From: Burkholderiales bacterium
GTDB lineage: Bacteria; Pseudomonadota; Gammaproteobacteria; Burkholderiales; Burkholderiaceae_C
Assembly (NCBI GenBank): GCA_028868895.1
Contig: JAGWTP010000036.1
Location: forward strand, 1-35,895
Length of the DNA: 35,895 nucleotides
Reading direction: 5' to 3'
The notes beneath the pieces are model-generated. The model did not search any database, was not told the origin of the DNA, and worked only from the letters and a program-made list of their open reading frames with translations. Of this stretch, positions 28,800 to 35,895 are shown in pieces (position 1 is the first letter of the stretch; every line of letters begins with the position of its first letter). Both the position numbers and the translations under genes were made by a program.

Positions 28800-30899
28800 A
28801 TGAGTCTGCGCGACCTCACTCCTCGCATTTGCTACCGGTCCAACGCTGGAAACGTGGTCGATGATTTCTACGTTCCGTGCATGGAGCGTTCCGTCCTGTA
28901 CCGTCGTGCGGTCGGCTACTTCACCAGCGGGTCCTTGAGCCTCGCTGCGCGAGGCGCGGCTCAGTTGATCAAATCTGGCGGGCGCATTCAGCTGGTGACC
29001 TCACCGAGGCTGCAGGCGTCCGATGTCGAGGCAATCGAGCGGGGCTATGCCACACGCGGACAGCGCATCCGGCAAGTAGTTGAGGTCGAGCTCGACAAGT
29101 TGGCAAACGAGCTCGAGCAGGAACGGCTGGGTGCGCTTGCATGGCTGATCTCGGTTGGGTCGCTCGAGATCAAACTCGCACTTCGGGTCAACCCGCAAAC
29201 GCGTCAGATTGTGCGCGGCATCTATCACGAGAAGATCGGCGTGTTCGCGGACTCCGAGGGCAACTTGATTTCGTTCACGGGATCGCAGAACGAAACGGAG
29301 GGTGGGTTCGTCGACAACTTCGAGTCCATCGACGTGTACTGGTCGTGGGAGGATCCACATGGGCGCGCCCGGTCCAAGGCCTCCGACTTCGACGCCCTAT
29401 GGAGTGGGGCGACCTCAGGTTCGGGACTTGAGGTTCTCGACTTCACCGACGTAGCCAAAGAGCTGCTGCAGAAATACACGCCCGCGTCACCGCCTGAGCT
29501 TGATCCAGAGCAGTTGGCTTGGCGGTCTCCGCGATGGAAGGCCCCCCATGGTCCCAGTCTGCCCGTAAACCTGGAGCTGCGCCCCCATCAAGTTGAAGGC
29601 ATTCGGAACTGGGTGTCTGCGCAGGGGAAGGGGATCCTGCAGATGGCGACTGGTGCCGGCAAGACGATCACCGCACTGGCGGCCGCCGTGAAGCTGTCAG
29701 AACAGCTCGGGCTCCAGGCATTGATCGTGATATGCCCGTACCGACACTTGGTGCAGCAGTGGGGTCGTGAGGCCGATAACTTCGGTTTCGCACCTCTGTT
29801 GGCCTTTGAAAGCGTCCATCGGTGGGCTGAAGAGCTGACCATGCGCCAGAACGAACTGAGCACAGGCACCAAGACGTTTCTGGCAGTGATAACCACCAAC
29901 AGCACGTTCGCGTCGCCAGCCTTCCAGAGCCGAATCAGGTACTTTCCGCGCAACACCATGCTCGTCGGGGACGAGGTTCATAACCTCGGTGCGGAAACTC
30001 TGGCGGAGTCGCTTCCGGATTCGGTTGCGCTTCGCATGGGGTTGTCTGCCACCCCAGAGCGTTGGTTCGATCCGATTGGAACTGCACGCCTGTACAGCTA
30101 CTTCGGGGCGGTGATTGAGCCTCGTCTAACTTTGAAGCGCGCGTTGGAGCTCAAGGTACTTGTCCCTTACCGGTACGTACCGCTCCTCGTCGAATTGGAC
30201 GAGGACGAGCGCGATCGATACATGGAATTGAGCGGGAAGATCGCGAAGCAGTGGCACATCGGTGACCAGGAGGGCGATTCGGTCAAATACCTCTTGCTCG
30301 AACGTAGCCGCCTCATCGCGTCTGCCCGGAACAAGCTCGTGGCGCTCAGGGCTCTAGCGCAAGATTCGCTGAAGGATCGGGGGAACCTTCTCGTGTACTG
30401 CGGGGATGGGACTGTGGAATCGCCGGTAGATGCCGGCGTGACGCGTCAGGTGGACGAAGTCCTGCGAGTCCTCGGAGGTGAGCTCGGCATGAGGATGTCG
30501 AGGTATACCGCCGACGAAAGCGTTGAGGAACGCGAAACACTTCGCGTGCAGATCGATGCCGGTGTCTTGCAGGGGCTCGTCGCCATTCGTTGCTTGGACG
30601 AGGGTGTTGACATTCCATCCGTGCAAACAGCAGTCATTCTCGCCAGTAGCAGCAACCCGCGGCAATTCGTCCAACGACGAGGCAGAGTCTTGCGCAGGGC
30701 ACCGGGGAAGGAGTCGGCGACGGTCTACGACATGGTCGTCGTTCCTCCGTCCGAGGCAGTCGTGGGCGAATCAGAGCGAACCCTGCTCCGCAAAGAGCTG
30801 ATTCGTTTCGTTGAGTTTGCGGATCTCGCTAGCAACTCAGGCGAAGCGCGCGCCGCAATTTTCCCGTTGCAGAAGAAGTTCAACCTGATGGATATCTAG
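28800..30899 (+). CDS. PLD-like plus SF2 DEAD/DEAH helicase protein (phosphorothioation-restriction type)
   Basis: This 699-residue protein has two parts. Residues about 1-200 form a phospholipase-D-like module: H143 and K145 in YHEKIGVFAD, then FTGSQNETEGGF, the HxK-GSxNE arrangement of nuclease-type PLD domains found in front of helicases. Residues about 255-690 form an SF2 helicase with the Q-like LRPHQVEGIRNW, Walker A MATGAGKT (282-289), DEVH (391-394), LSATPER (motif III), CLDEGVDIP and QRRGRVLRR (motif VI). Family knowledge: helicases of this kind are linked to dnd phosphorothioation systems as putative restriction enzymes. The ATG at 28800 begins the conserved-looking MSLRDLTPRICY; the frame is open for 287 codons upstream, but that part is Arg-rich noise. 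It heads a four-gene operon. Confidence 0.9.
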   Translation: MSLRDLTPRICYRSNAGNVVDDFYVPCMERSVLYRRAVGYFTSGSLSLAARGAAQLIKSGGRIQLVTSPRLQASDVEAIERGYATRGQRIRQVVEVELDKLANELEQERLGALAWLISVGSLEIKLALRVNPQTRQIVRGIYHEKIGVFADSEGNLISFTGSQNETEGGFVDNFESIDVYWSWEDPHGRARSKASDFDALWSGATSGSGLEVLDFTDVAKELLQKYTPASPPELDPEQLAWRSPRWKAPHGPSLPVNLELRPHQVEGIRNWVSAQGKGILQMATGAGKTITALAAAVKLSEQLGLQALIVICPYRHLVQQWGREADNFGFAPLLAFESVHRWAEELTMRQNELSTGTKTFLAVITTNSTFASPAFQSRIRYFPRNTMLVGDEVHNLGAETLAESLPDSVALRMGLSATPERWFDPIGTARLYSYFGAVIEPRLTLKRALELKVLVPYRYVPLLVELDEDERDRYMELSGKIAKQWHIGDQEGDSVKYLLLERSRLIASARNKLVALRALAQDSLKDRGNLLVYCGDGTVESPVDAGVTRQVDEVLRVLGGELGMRMSRYTADESVEERETLRVQIDAGVLQGLVAIRCLDEGVDIPSVQTAVILASSSNPRQFVQRRGRVLRRAPGKESATVYDMVVVPPSEAVVGESERTLLRKELIRFVEFADLASNSGEARAAIFPLQKKFNLMDI

Positions 30900-30910
30900 G
30901 AGGAGGCCTG

Positions 30911-31087
30911 GTGGACCCGATCGACCCTCACGACCCGATGGAGCCGCTTAGGCGCGAGCCTAGCGAGGTTCGAAACATCATCCAGCGTGTCCTCAAGCTT
31001 GAGGCAGAACGCTTGTTTCAAGAGCGTCCGCATATCAACGACGACATCCTCAGGATCATCAAGGAGACAGTGAATGATTCTCCTTGA
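30911..31087 (+). CDS. 58-residue protein of unknown function within the helicase/DndD-like operon
   Basis: A GTG at 30911 follows AGGAGGAGG (30898-30906 region), one of the strongest ribosome binding sites in the window, and opens a 58-codon frame ending at TGA 31085-31087. The protein begins with an acidic, Pro-rich head (MDPIDPHDPMEPL) and continues as one or two amphipathic helices (VRNIIQRVLKLEAERLF, DDILRIIKETV). It starts 11 bases after the helicase stop and overlaps the ATPase start by 14 bases, so all three are probably translationally coupled. I recognise no family. It could be an adaptor joining helicase and ATPase; that is a guess. It is too short for routine gene callers. Confidence 0.75.
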   Translation: MDPIDPHDPMEPLRREPSEVRNIIQRVLKLEAERLFQERPHINDDILRIIKETVNDSP

Positions 31088-33155
31088 GCTTCAACTGAAC
31101 AACTTTCGGCAGTTCTATGGATTGTCACCAGCCATAAGGTTCGCGACCGGTTCGGGCAGCGTCAACGTGCTCTTCGGTTCCAATGGTGCCGGCAAGACAG
31201 CGATTCTCAATTCTTTCACCTGGGCGATGTACGACTCGGTGAGCAAGGGCTTCTTGTTCGAAGACCAGATCATCAACAAGCGGGCAGTCCGCGAGGCTTC
31301 GCCGGGCACAACGCTCGAAGCGTGGGTCCAGATCAAATTCGAACACCTTGGGCGAACTCATCTTCTGAAGAAGACGGTGCAATCCATCAAGGGAGTAGAC
31401 ACTGAGTTGGTATCGAAAGGTGAGCCGCAGACCACCCTCATGTGGACGGATGCAGATGGCAAGTGGAAATCGGAGATCAGCACGGCTGACGTGATCGGAA
31501 GAGTGCTGCCGCGGGACCTTCACACCTACTTTTTTTTCGATGGGGAACGGATCGAAAGGATTGTCCAGCCTTCGGGCGATGAACAGGCGGATATCGCGAA
31601 CGCGACCAAGAAGCTACTTGGACTCGAGGTTATCGAGCGAGCCGTCCGGCACCTGGGTGCTGCGAAGAAGACCTTGGAAAGGGAGCTCGAGCAGGTTGGG
31701 GACGCCGCGACGAAAGAGATACTGCACCGCAAGGCGGACGTCGAAGCCAAGCTCGCAAAGATCGATGAGCGGTCAAGTCAGGCGGAGCGCAACCTAGCTG
31801 GCCAGCGCCAGCGCGCCAATGAACTCAAGGCGCGGCTGTCGAAACTGGACGAGGTCAAGGCTGATCAGCAGCGGCGGGACCAGTTGGAACTGGACCGCGA
31901 CCGCGCGACTGAGCGGCTTGTCAACGCCAAACAGCAGCAGAACGAGCTTCTCAGCGCACAAGGCTACAAGGCCTTTCTGGGCGGAGCAAGTCAGTCGTTT
32001 CTGGATCTGATTGAGGGTCTCCGCGAGAAGGGGGAGTTGCCCGCCGGCATCAAGCGGCAATTCGTCGATGACCTGTTGGTCAAGAACCTTTGCATCTGCG
32101 CTCGGCCTCTGGATTCGGCGTCGGCACACGAGGCGCGCTGTGCTGTCGAAAGTTGGAAGGCAAAGGCCGGCCTTGCTCAAGTGGAAGAGAAGGCCATTCG
32201 AATGGGCGGTGAAGTTCGCCGCATCAAGATTGACCAGGATGCGTTCTGGGAGCAGAGCGATGCGCTGCAGCGGCGGGTCAGCACGGACCGCGAGGAGTTG
32301 AGCCGAGTCCAGACTGAACTCGAGGACATTCATCAGCGCTTGAAGCACAGTCCGCAGGAGGGCGTCAAGGAGCTCGAGGCGCAGCTGGCCCTCGCCAATG
32401 ACGCCATCGAGCAGGCGAACCAGGACATTGGCAGCGCGAAAACTGAGCGTAGAGGGTTTGAGCACGAGCTGGAGAGGTGTCTCGCGGATCTTCGAAAGAG
32501 TGAACAGAGCGAAGCCAAGCAAAGACTCGCGAAGCGGCGTCTGGAAGCTACCCTCGATGCAATCACGAGACTTGGTGAGTCGAGAGTTCTCTACGAAGCC
32601 AGATTCCGCCGTACTCTGACAGAGAAGGTCAGAAGCTTGTTCGCGAAGATCTCTTACACGCCGTATGTGCCGGAGATCACAGAGACCTATTCACTCCGGC
32701 TGCTCGAGTCCGCGGGTGGTAGCGCGCTGCCGGTCGCTGCCTCGCAAGGTGAGAACCAAATATTGAGTTTGGCGTTCATCGGTGCGGTTATCGATGTCGC
32801 ACGCGACTTCACGAAGAGCAAGGAGAAGCTGCCTGGTCCTGAGGCGAGCACGTACCCGATTGTCATGGACTCGCCTTTCGGCAGCCTGGGGTCTGCGTAT
32901 CGGACGCAGGTTGCGGAGAAGATCACCGCGCTTGCCGATCAGGTTGTCTTGATGGTGACGCCAACACAATGGGCAGGCGAGGTCGCGGCTGCGTTGGCAG
33001 GACGCGTAGGCAAGCGCTATCTGCTGGAGTACTGCACGACCAAGGACGACATCCCTGCCGAGAACATCGAGATAGCTGGGCATGCGCACAGTTTGGTTGT
33101 TCGCAGTCCCAATGAATTCGAGTACACCGTCATTCGAGAGGTGCAAGATGATTGA
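31074..33155 (+). CDS. DndD-like SMC/Rad50-type ATPase
   Basis: This 693-residue protein has the split ABC ATPase of the Rad50/SMC/DndD group: Walker A GSNGAGKT (35-42), a long coiled coil (about 185-530), a signature-like SQGENQILSLAF (from Ser557) and Walker B YPIVMDSPFGSLG (Asp599 as the metal ligand). FFFDGERIE (residues ~152-160) is typical of DndD and its relatives. In the middle of the coil, LCICARPLD (Cys340, Cys342) recalls the CxC/CxxC hook of this group. DndD itself works with DndC and DndE in DNA phosphorothioation, none of which is encoded here, so this may be a restriction or defence ATPase. An AAGGAG at 31061-31066 precedes the ATG. An eight-T run at 31530-31537 lies within the gene. 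Confidence 0.9.
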   Translation: MILLELQLNNFRQFYGLSPAIRFATGSGSVNVLFGSNGAGKTAILNSFTWAMYDSVSKGFLFEDQIINKRAVREASPGTTLEAWVQIKFEHLGRTHLLKKTVQSIKGVDTELVSKGEPQTTLMWTDADGKWKSEISTADVIGRVLPRDLHTYFFFDGERIERIVQPSGDEQADIANATKKLLGLEVIERAVRHLGAAKKTLERELEQVGDAATKEILHRKADVEAKLAKIDERSSQAERNLAGQRQRANELKARLSKLDEVKADQQRRDQLELDRDRATERLVNAKQQQNELLSAQGYKAFLGGASQSFLDLIEGLREKGELPAGIKRQFVDDLLVKNLCICARPLDSASAHEARCAVESWKAKAGLAQVEEKAIRMGGEVRRIKIDQDAFWEQSDALQRRVSTDREELSRVQTELEDIHQRLKHSPQEGVKELEAQLALANDAIEQANQDIGSAKTERRGFEHELERCLADLRKSEQSEAKQRLAKRRLEATLDAITRLGESRVLYEARFRRTLTEKVRSLFAKISYTPYVPEITETYSLRLLESAGGSALPVAASQGENQILSLAFIGAVIDVARDFTKSKEKLPGPEASTYPIVMDSPFGSLGSAYRTQVAEKITALADQVVLMVTPTQWAGEVAAALAGRVGKRYLLEYCTTKDDIPAENIEIAGHAHSLVVRSPNEFEYTVIREVQDD

Positions 33156-33606
33156 GCGACGAATCAGGTTTGCACGGGACAAGCAGGAGTTGTTGAAGCG
33201 ATTCCTTTCCACGGACGACGGCACGGGGCCGTTTCGCCTGCAAGCGGATGTGCTCGCGTTTGCCGCGTCTCTGGGTGCGGCGCGAGGCAGGCGCGAGCCT
33301 TTGCCCGAAGCCGTGGGCGAGCCAATTCGTCAGGAGGTCTTCGACAGGCAGGGCTACGACACCTTGATCAATCTCGTGGCGGTTCAGGCTGAAATGTCCG
33401 CCACGGTGCTGGAAGATTCGGACGAGATGATCGCGAAGCGCGCCAGCATCTTTGAAGAGTTCGCCAATGGCGGTCTCAGTATCCTGGCCGAAGAAACACG
33501 AGGGCAGGTCGACTTCAGCCATGCGATTCTTGCGATGGTTGGCGACACGCGCAAGCGAGACGATCTCGACACACCGACGTTCGACCTTTCCAAGCTCCGA
33601 ATCTAG
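33148..33606 (+). CDS. Small protein resembling dnd system-associated protein 4
   Basis: This 152-residue protein starts MIERRIRFARDKQELLKRFL and has the segments GPFRLQADVLAFAASLGAARGRREPLPE and IFEEFANGGLSILAEE. To my recollection these match the family called dnd system-associated protein 4, small proteins found with phosphorothioation gene clusters. The function is unknown; a DndE-like DNA-binding role has no direct support here. The start overlaps the ATPase stop by eight bases, and the gene ends the operon 17 bases before the stop of a convergent gene. No terminator is visible between them. The family assignment is from memory and should be checked by profile search. Confidence 0.75.
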   Translation: MIERRIRFARDKQELLKRFLSTDDGTGPFRLQADVLAFAASLGAARGRREPLPEAVGEPIRQEVFDRQGYDTLINLVAVQAEMSATVLEDSDEMIAKRASIFEEFANGGLSILAEETRGQVDFSHAILAMVGDTRKRDDLDTPTFDLSKLRI

Positions 33607-33623
33607 CCTGCGAGCGTGACGGT

Positions 33624-34772
33624 CTAGCCAGGCACCAGCGTCCCCATCAATCCGGCGCTCAGGCCGAAGAATTCATGAGCCTCTACGTCTATGAGTTTCC
33701 TTGTCATCTGGCTCGAGGCGTTCCAGCTCGGGCCGCCAATCGCCTTCAACTCAACTGATACGTCTGTCAACAGGCGTTTGGCTGTTGGCGATGAAACAGA
33801 CCCCATGTAGTGGGCGACAAGAAGTAGATTTCGATGACTGTTGAGGTCGCTGAAGATCGCGCGTTGCTTTGTGTTGAGGAGAAACGTTCCGTCGGCTACC
33901 AGACTGTCATAGCAATTCAGAATGGAGACGTTGGGGTCGTTACTAGCCGTGCGTTTCAGTGCGCCGCCGCCATTGTTGGCCGTGAAGTCGATCAGATTCG
34001 ACGCTGCGCATTCTGAGAACAAGAGCAGGTCCGCGGCGCGATGGCAATAGATGAGTGCCAGTGAATACCGGGCGAGTCCAAAGTGGATCACTGCGAGACT
34101 ATGGCAGAACGCGGAAGCCTCGCGGAGGGCGTCAGACTGTTTCGATACGAAGAGACGCGTAGTGAGCCAAGTCTTCAGGCCGAGCAGCCACTGATGAAAG
34201 TTGTCCCGCAAGGCGAGTGGAAGTTGACTAGGGAAGCGAGACCGCAGGTCCTGAATCTGCGCGTCAACTTCGACTGCGAGATCGCTTGGCAACGACCACC
34301 ATGCCCTCGCCTTGGCCATTGTTGCAGCCGTTAGCGCGAGCGGGGAGCCCCAGAGGATCGGTTGCATTAAACGGCTGACGAAGCCTTTGCAGAAGTCTAT
34401 GAACTGAATTTGATCGGGGTGAAGGAGTGCTTGCTTTTTTTCGAGGGCCGTCAGTGCCGCGGTCGCTCCCCGATCATCCCAGTGCTTCAGCGCCAGTCGC
34501 AGGCGAACAAAGTTCCGCCCAAGCCAGGCATGGTCAGGTGACACTGCGGCCGGCACCTCTAGCCAAGCATCCGTCGGGTCGCCGCGGTGGTGAAGGTAGA
34601 GCCGAAGCAAGTCCAAGAACGGGTAGCCATTGGGCAACACCTTGTAGACGGTTGTTCCTGGCGTGACGCTCGTCTGCGCTTGTTGGGCGAACGCGGCTTC
34701 ATCGTCGCGCCGGTACAGCACCGTGCGCGCCGAAGGAAGGGGTGTGTCTGGCACCCAAAGCGCGACCGTCAT
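33624..34772 (-). CDS. Unknown 382-residue protein with a HEPN-like motif
   Basis: No family is recognised with confidence. The protein is mostly helical, without signal or membrane segments. Residues about 225-262 (ARYSLALIYCHRAADLLLFSECAAS) and RNLLLVAH at 314-321 together resemble a HEPN domain: a conserved helix with paired charged residues, then an R-N-x5-H active site, as in Csm6/Csx1 and toxin RNases. No CARF domain is seen in the N-terminal 200 residues. The start ATG forms an ATGA overlap with the stop of a truncated upstream frame (34769-34860), so this was the downstream gene of a two-gene operon. GC is low compared with the chromosome. The role could be an RNA-cutting effector; that is inference. 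Confidence 0.7.
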   Translation of the reverse strand: MTVALWVPDTPLPSARTVLYRRDDEAAFAQQAQTSVTPGTTVYKVLPNGYPFLDLLRLYLHHRGDPTDAWLEVPAAVSPDHAWLGRNFVRLRLALKHWDDRGATAALTALEKKQALLHPDQIQFIDFCKGFVSRLMQPILWGSPLALTAATMAKARAWWSLPSDLAVEVDAQIQDLRSRFPSQLPLALRDNFHQWLLGLKTWLTTRLFVSKQSDALREASAFCHSLAVIHFGLARYSLALIYCHRAADLLLFSECAASNLIDFTANNGGGALKRTASNDPNVSILNCYDSLVADGTFLLNTKQRAIFSDLNSHRNLLLVAHYMGSVSSPTAKRLLTDVSVELKAIGGPSWNASSQMTRKLIDVEAHEFFGLSAGLMGTLVPG

Positions 34773-34860
34773 GGGGCTGGAAGAATCAGCGCGCCCGCGT
34801 CGACCTCCAACGCGTTGGACAACTCCTCGGTCGCTTGATGGTAGCGCTCCTCAACGATGC
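34769..34860 (-). pseudogene. 3' remnant of a gene cut by the IS66 element
   Basis: Reading leftwards from the IS end, about 30 codons stay open and finish at TGA 34771-34769, overlapping the ATG of the HEPN-like gene as ATGA. The residues (…EERYHQATEELSNALEV…) look like normal coding sequence with helical character. The 5' part is missing because the IS66 element begins at about 34861. The ATGA overlap shows that the two genes were translationally coupled before the insertion. The product is unknown. Confidence 0.55.
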
Positions 34861-34920
34861 GTGAGCGTCCAGCCGTCCCATCTTGACCGCGGCGTGAGCG
34901 GCTAGCCAGCCCGCCTTGAC
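34861..34920. repeat. Imperfect 27-base direct repeat at the IS66 end
   Basis: Two copies, 34861-34887 and 34894-34920, match at 21 of 27 positions, both starting GTGAGCG and ending CTTGAC. IS66-family terminal inverted repeats typically begin GTAAGCG, so one or both are probably IS66 ends. Two in tandem could be a duplicated end or the trace of a second, related element. The other end of the IS is outside the window, so an eight-base target duplication cannot be checked (the left flank would be 34853-34860). Confidence 0.5.
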
Positions 34921-35159
34921 GAGGTGGGCGTCGTTAATGGGAGGTCGTAGACCTCGTCAATAACCTCGCCGTTCTCGAAGAATTTGCCGACGGCGCGATC
35001 GAGGCGACGCAGCAGCGCGGTCAATGCTTCACCGTCCTTGCGCACGAGCAGGGCGACGACATCTTCGGCATCACTCGCAATCGCGACGAAGGGATAGCCG
35101 TCCTCTGGACCCAGAGAGACATCACCGCCGTCCTCGATCAAGATCTCAAGGTTATTCAT
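34902..35159 (-). CDS. Small acidic protein downstream of the IS66 transposase
   Basis: An 85-residue frame starts at ATG 35159, overlapping the transposase stop by eight bases, and ends at 34902 inside the terminal repeat region. The sequence (MNNLEILIEDGGDVSLGPED, then AIASDAEDVVALLVRKDGEALTALLRRLDRAV) has an acidic alpha/beta look and no known motif. Its overlap with the transposase makes it a likely passenger gene of this IS66 subgroup. An alternative start is ATG 35174. I recognise no function. Confidence 0.6.
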   Translation of the reverse strand: MNNLEILIEDGGDVSLGPEDGYPFVAIASDAEDVVALLVRKDGEALTALLRRLDRAVGKFFENGEVIDEVYDLPLTTPTSSRRAG

Positions 35160-35895
35160 CCGACGAAGCTCCATCGCCGTTTTGAGGTTGCCACCGATGC
35201 GGCAGCAACTCTTCGAGCCGGTTGTGGAGCTGCGTCGGCAGTCGCTCCAACACGTCGCGCAGGTAGGCCCAGGGATCATGCCCGTTCATCCGTGCCGACT
35301 GCACCAGGCTCATCACGACCGCGGCGCGCTGACCTGCCAGTTCACTGCCCACGAATTGCCACGCGCGGCGACCCATCGCCCATGGCTTGATCTGCCGTTC
35401 GAGGTGGTTGTTATCGATCGCGACCCCGCCGTCGTCCAGGTGCAGCGTCAGCGCCGCCCAGTGGCCCAGCGTGTAGTCAATGGCCTTGGCTGTAGCGCTG
35501 CCGTCGGCGACGAGCTTGCGCTCAAGTTCCAGCCACTGCTTGAGCTCCTCCCACAAGGGCTTGGCAAGCTGCTGCCGACGGCCTTGCCGCTCATCGGCGC
35601 TGAGGTCTTTGAGTTCGGCTTCGACGGCGTAGATGCGTGCGAACCGACGGATCGCGTCCACGCTCACCGGGCTCGTGCCGTCGCGCGTCAATTCCTCGAA
35701 GTTGCGACGCGCGTGGGCGGCGCAGGCGGCGCTGAGGCGACCCGGGTAGAGCTGCGGGTCGACCACGGTGTCGTAGGCGCTGTAGCGGTCGGTGAGCAGC
35801 GTGCCTGACCATCGTCGCTCGCCGAGCCGCTCGTCGCCTTCCAGGAACGCCAGCGGGTACTGCGCCCCGCGCCCTCGACAGAACTCGTAGATCAC
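35152..35895 (-). CDS. IS66-family transposase, C-terminal part (5' end outside window)
   Basis: The visible 247 residues are the C-terminal region of an IS66 TnpC transposase, with DRYSAYD, CAAHARRNFEEL, the region around WAALTLHLDDGGVAIDNNHLERQIKP (catalytic glutamate in NNHLER), RRAWQFVGSELAGQRAAVVMSLVQSA, and the terminal HDPWAYLRDVLERLPT followed by LLPHRW. These last blocks are diagnostic for IS66. The N terminus is off the window, so completeness is unknown. The catalytic DDE residues expected in this part appear intact. Confidence 0.95.
   Translation of the reverse strand: MIYEFCRGRGAQYPLAFLEGDERLGERRWSGTLLTDRYSAYDTVVDPQLYPGRLSAACAAHARRNFEELTRDGTSPVSVDAIRRFARIYAVEAELKDLSADERQGRRQQLAKPLWEELKQWLELERKLVADGSATAKAIDYTLGHWAALTLHLDDGGVAIDNNHLERQIKPWAMGRRAWQFVGSELAGQRAAVVMSLVQSARMNGHDPWAYLRDVLERLPTQLHNRLEELLPHRWQPQNGDGASSDE

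Larger units (their letters stand above)
34861..35895 (-). mobile_element. IS66-family insertion sequence, right part missing
   Basis: The element is defined by an IS66 transposase gene (35152-35895, running off the window), a small downstream gene and an end-like GTGAGCG repeat at 34861 or 34894. The GC content is high again, unlike the defence genes it borders, as expected for an IS of local high-GC origin. The usual tnpA and tnpB genes and the other terminal repeat would lie beyond the window. It separates the HEPN-like gene from its former upstream partner. Confidence 0.75.

Noticed and set aside
28800-33606. Reading the operon as DISARM or a complete Dnd system
   Set aside because: No methylase, DUF1998 protein or separate PLD gene for DISARM; no DndA/B/C/E for Dnd.

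Overview
The window reads as the chromosome of a high-GC betaproteobacterium of the order Burkholderiales. The reasons are the smc-zipA-ligA order, a glnA-ntrB-ntrC block, strongly G/C-biased third codon positions and the encoded protein families. The genus cannot be settled from the sequence; the Rubrivivax/Leptothrix/Methylibium neighbourhood is a guess.

Layout. (1) 1-4878, plus strand: the 3' end of smc, three tandem perfect hairpins, zipA, two small genes (DUF1428 and a SRPBCC/AHSA1 protein) and ligA. (2) 4881-7499, minus strand: an EamA-type transporter and a Na/Pi-cotransporter family protein with a PhoU-like tail. (3) 7685-14095, plus strand: a tightly packed catabolic run of a glutamine-synthetase-like gamma-glutamylamide ligase, an orphan solute-binding protein, an iron alcohol dehydrogenase, a class-I amidotransferase-type gamma-glutamyl hydrolase and an aldehyde dehydrogenase. 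Together they could take an amino alcohol through gamma-glutamylated intermediates to an amino acid. A divergent Lrp/AsnC regulator and alanine dehydrogenase follow. (4) 16017-21954, plus strand: an RlmN/Cfr-family radical SAM protein, a TIGR00266 protein, an exported creatininase-like protein, a YVTN beta-propeller protein, an EI24 membrane protein and a CinA-type molybdopterin-binding-domain protein. (5) 22028-27046, plus strand: the nitrogen-control block glnA - DUF4124 protein - ntrB - ntrC, with a candidate sigma-54 promoter before glnA and a strong terminator after it. (6) 27049-27819, minus strand: exodeoxyribonuclease III, the last ordinary chromosomal gene.

From about 27820 the character changes. 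A 33-base copy of the 3' end of a tRNA-Asp lies at 28060-28092 with no 5' half. About 700 bases without a supportable gene follow, then an accessory operon of visibly lower GC. That operon (28800-33606) encodes a PLD-like/SF2 helicase protein, a 58-residue protein that follows a very strong ribosome binding site, a DndD/SMC-like ATPase, and a small protein resembling the phosphorothioation (dnd) associated protein 4 family. The genes overlap or nearly touch. No sulfur-modification genes (dndA, B, C, E) are present, so this looks like the nuclease/ATPase arm of a dnd-like defence system standing alone, or a distinct system. It is the best candidate here for an under-described system.

Convergent with it is a 382-residue protein whose C-terminal half carries a HEPN-like RN-x5-H motif. 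It was the downstream partner of another minus-strand gene, joined by an ATGA overlap. An IS66-family element, which runs off the right end of the window, has cut that gene down to about its last 30 codons.
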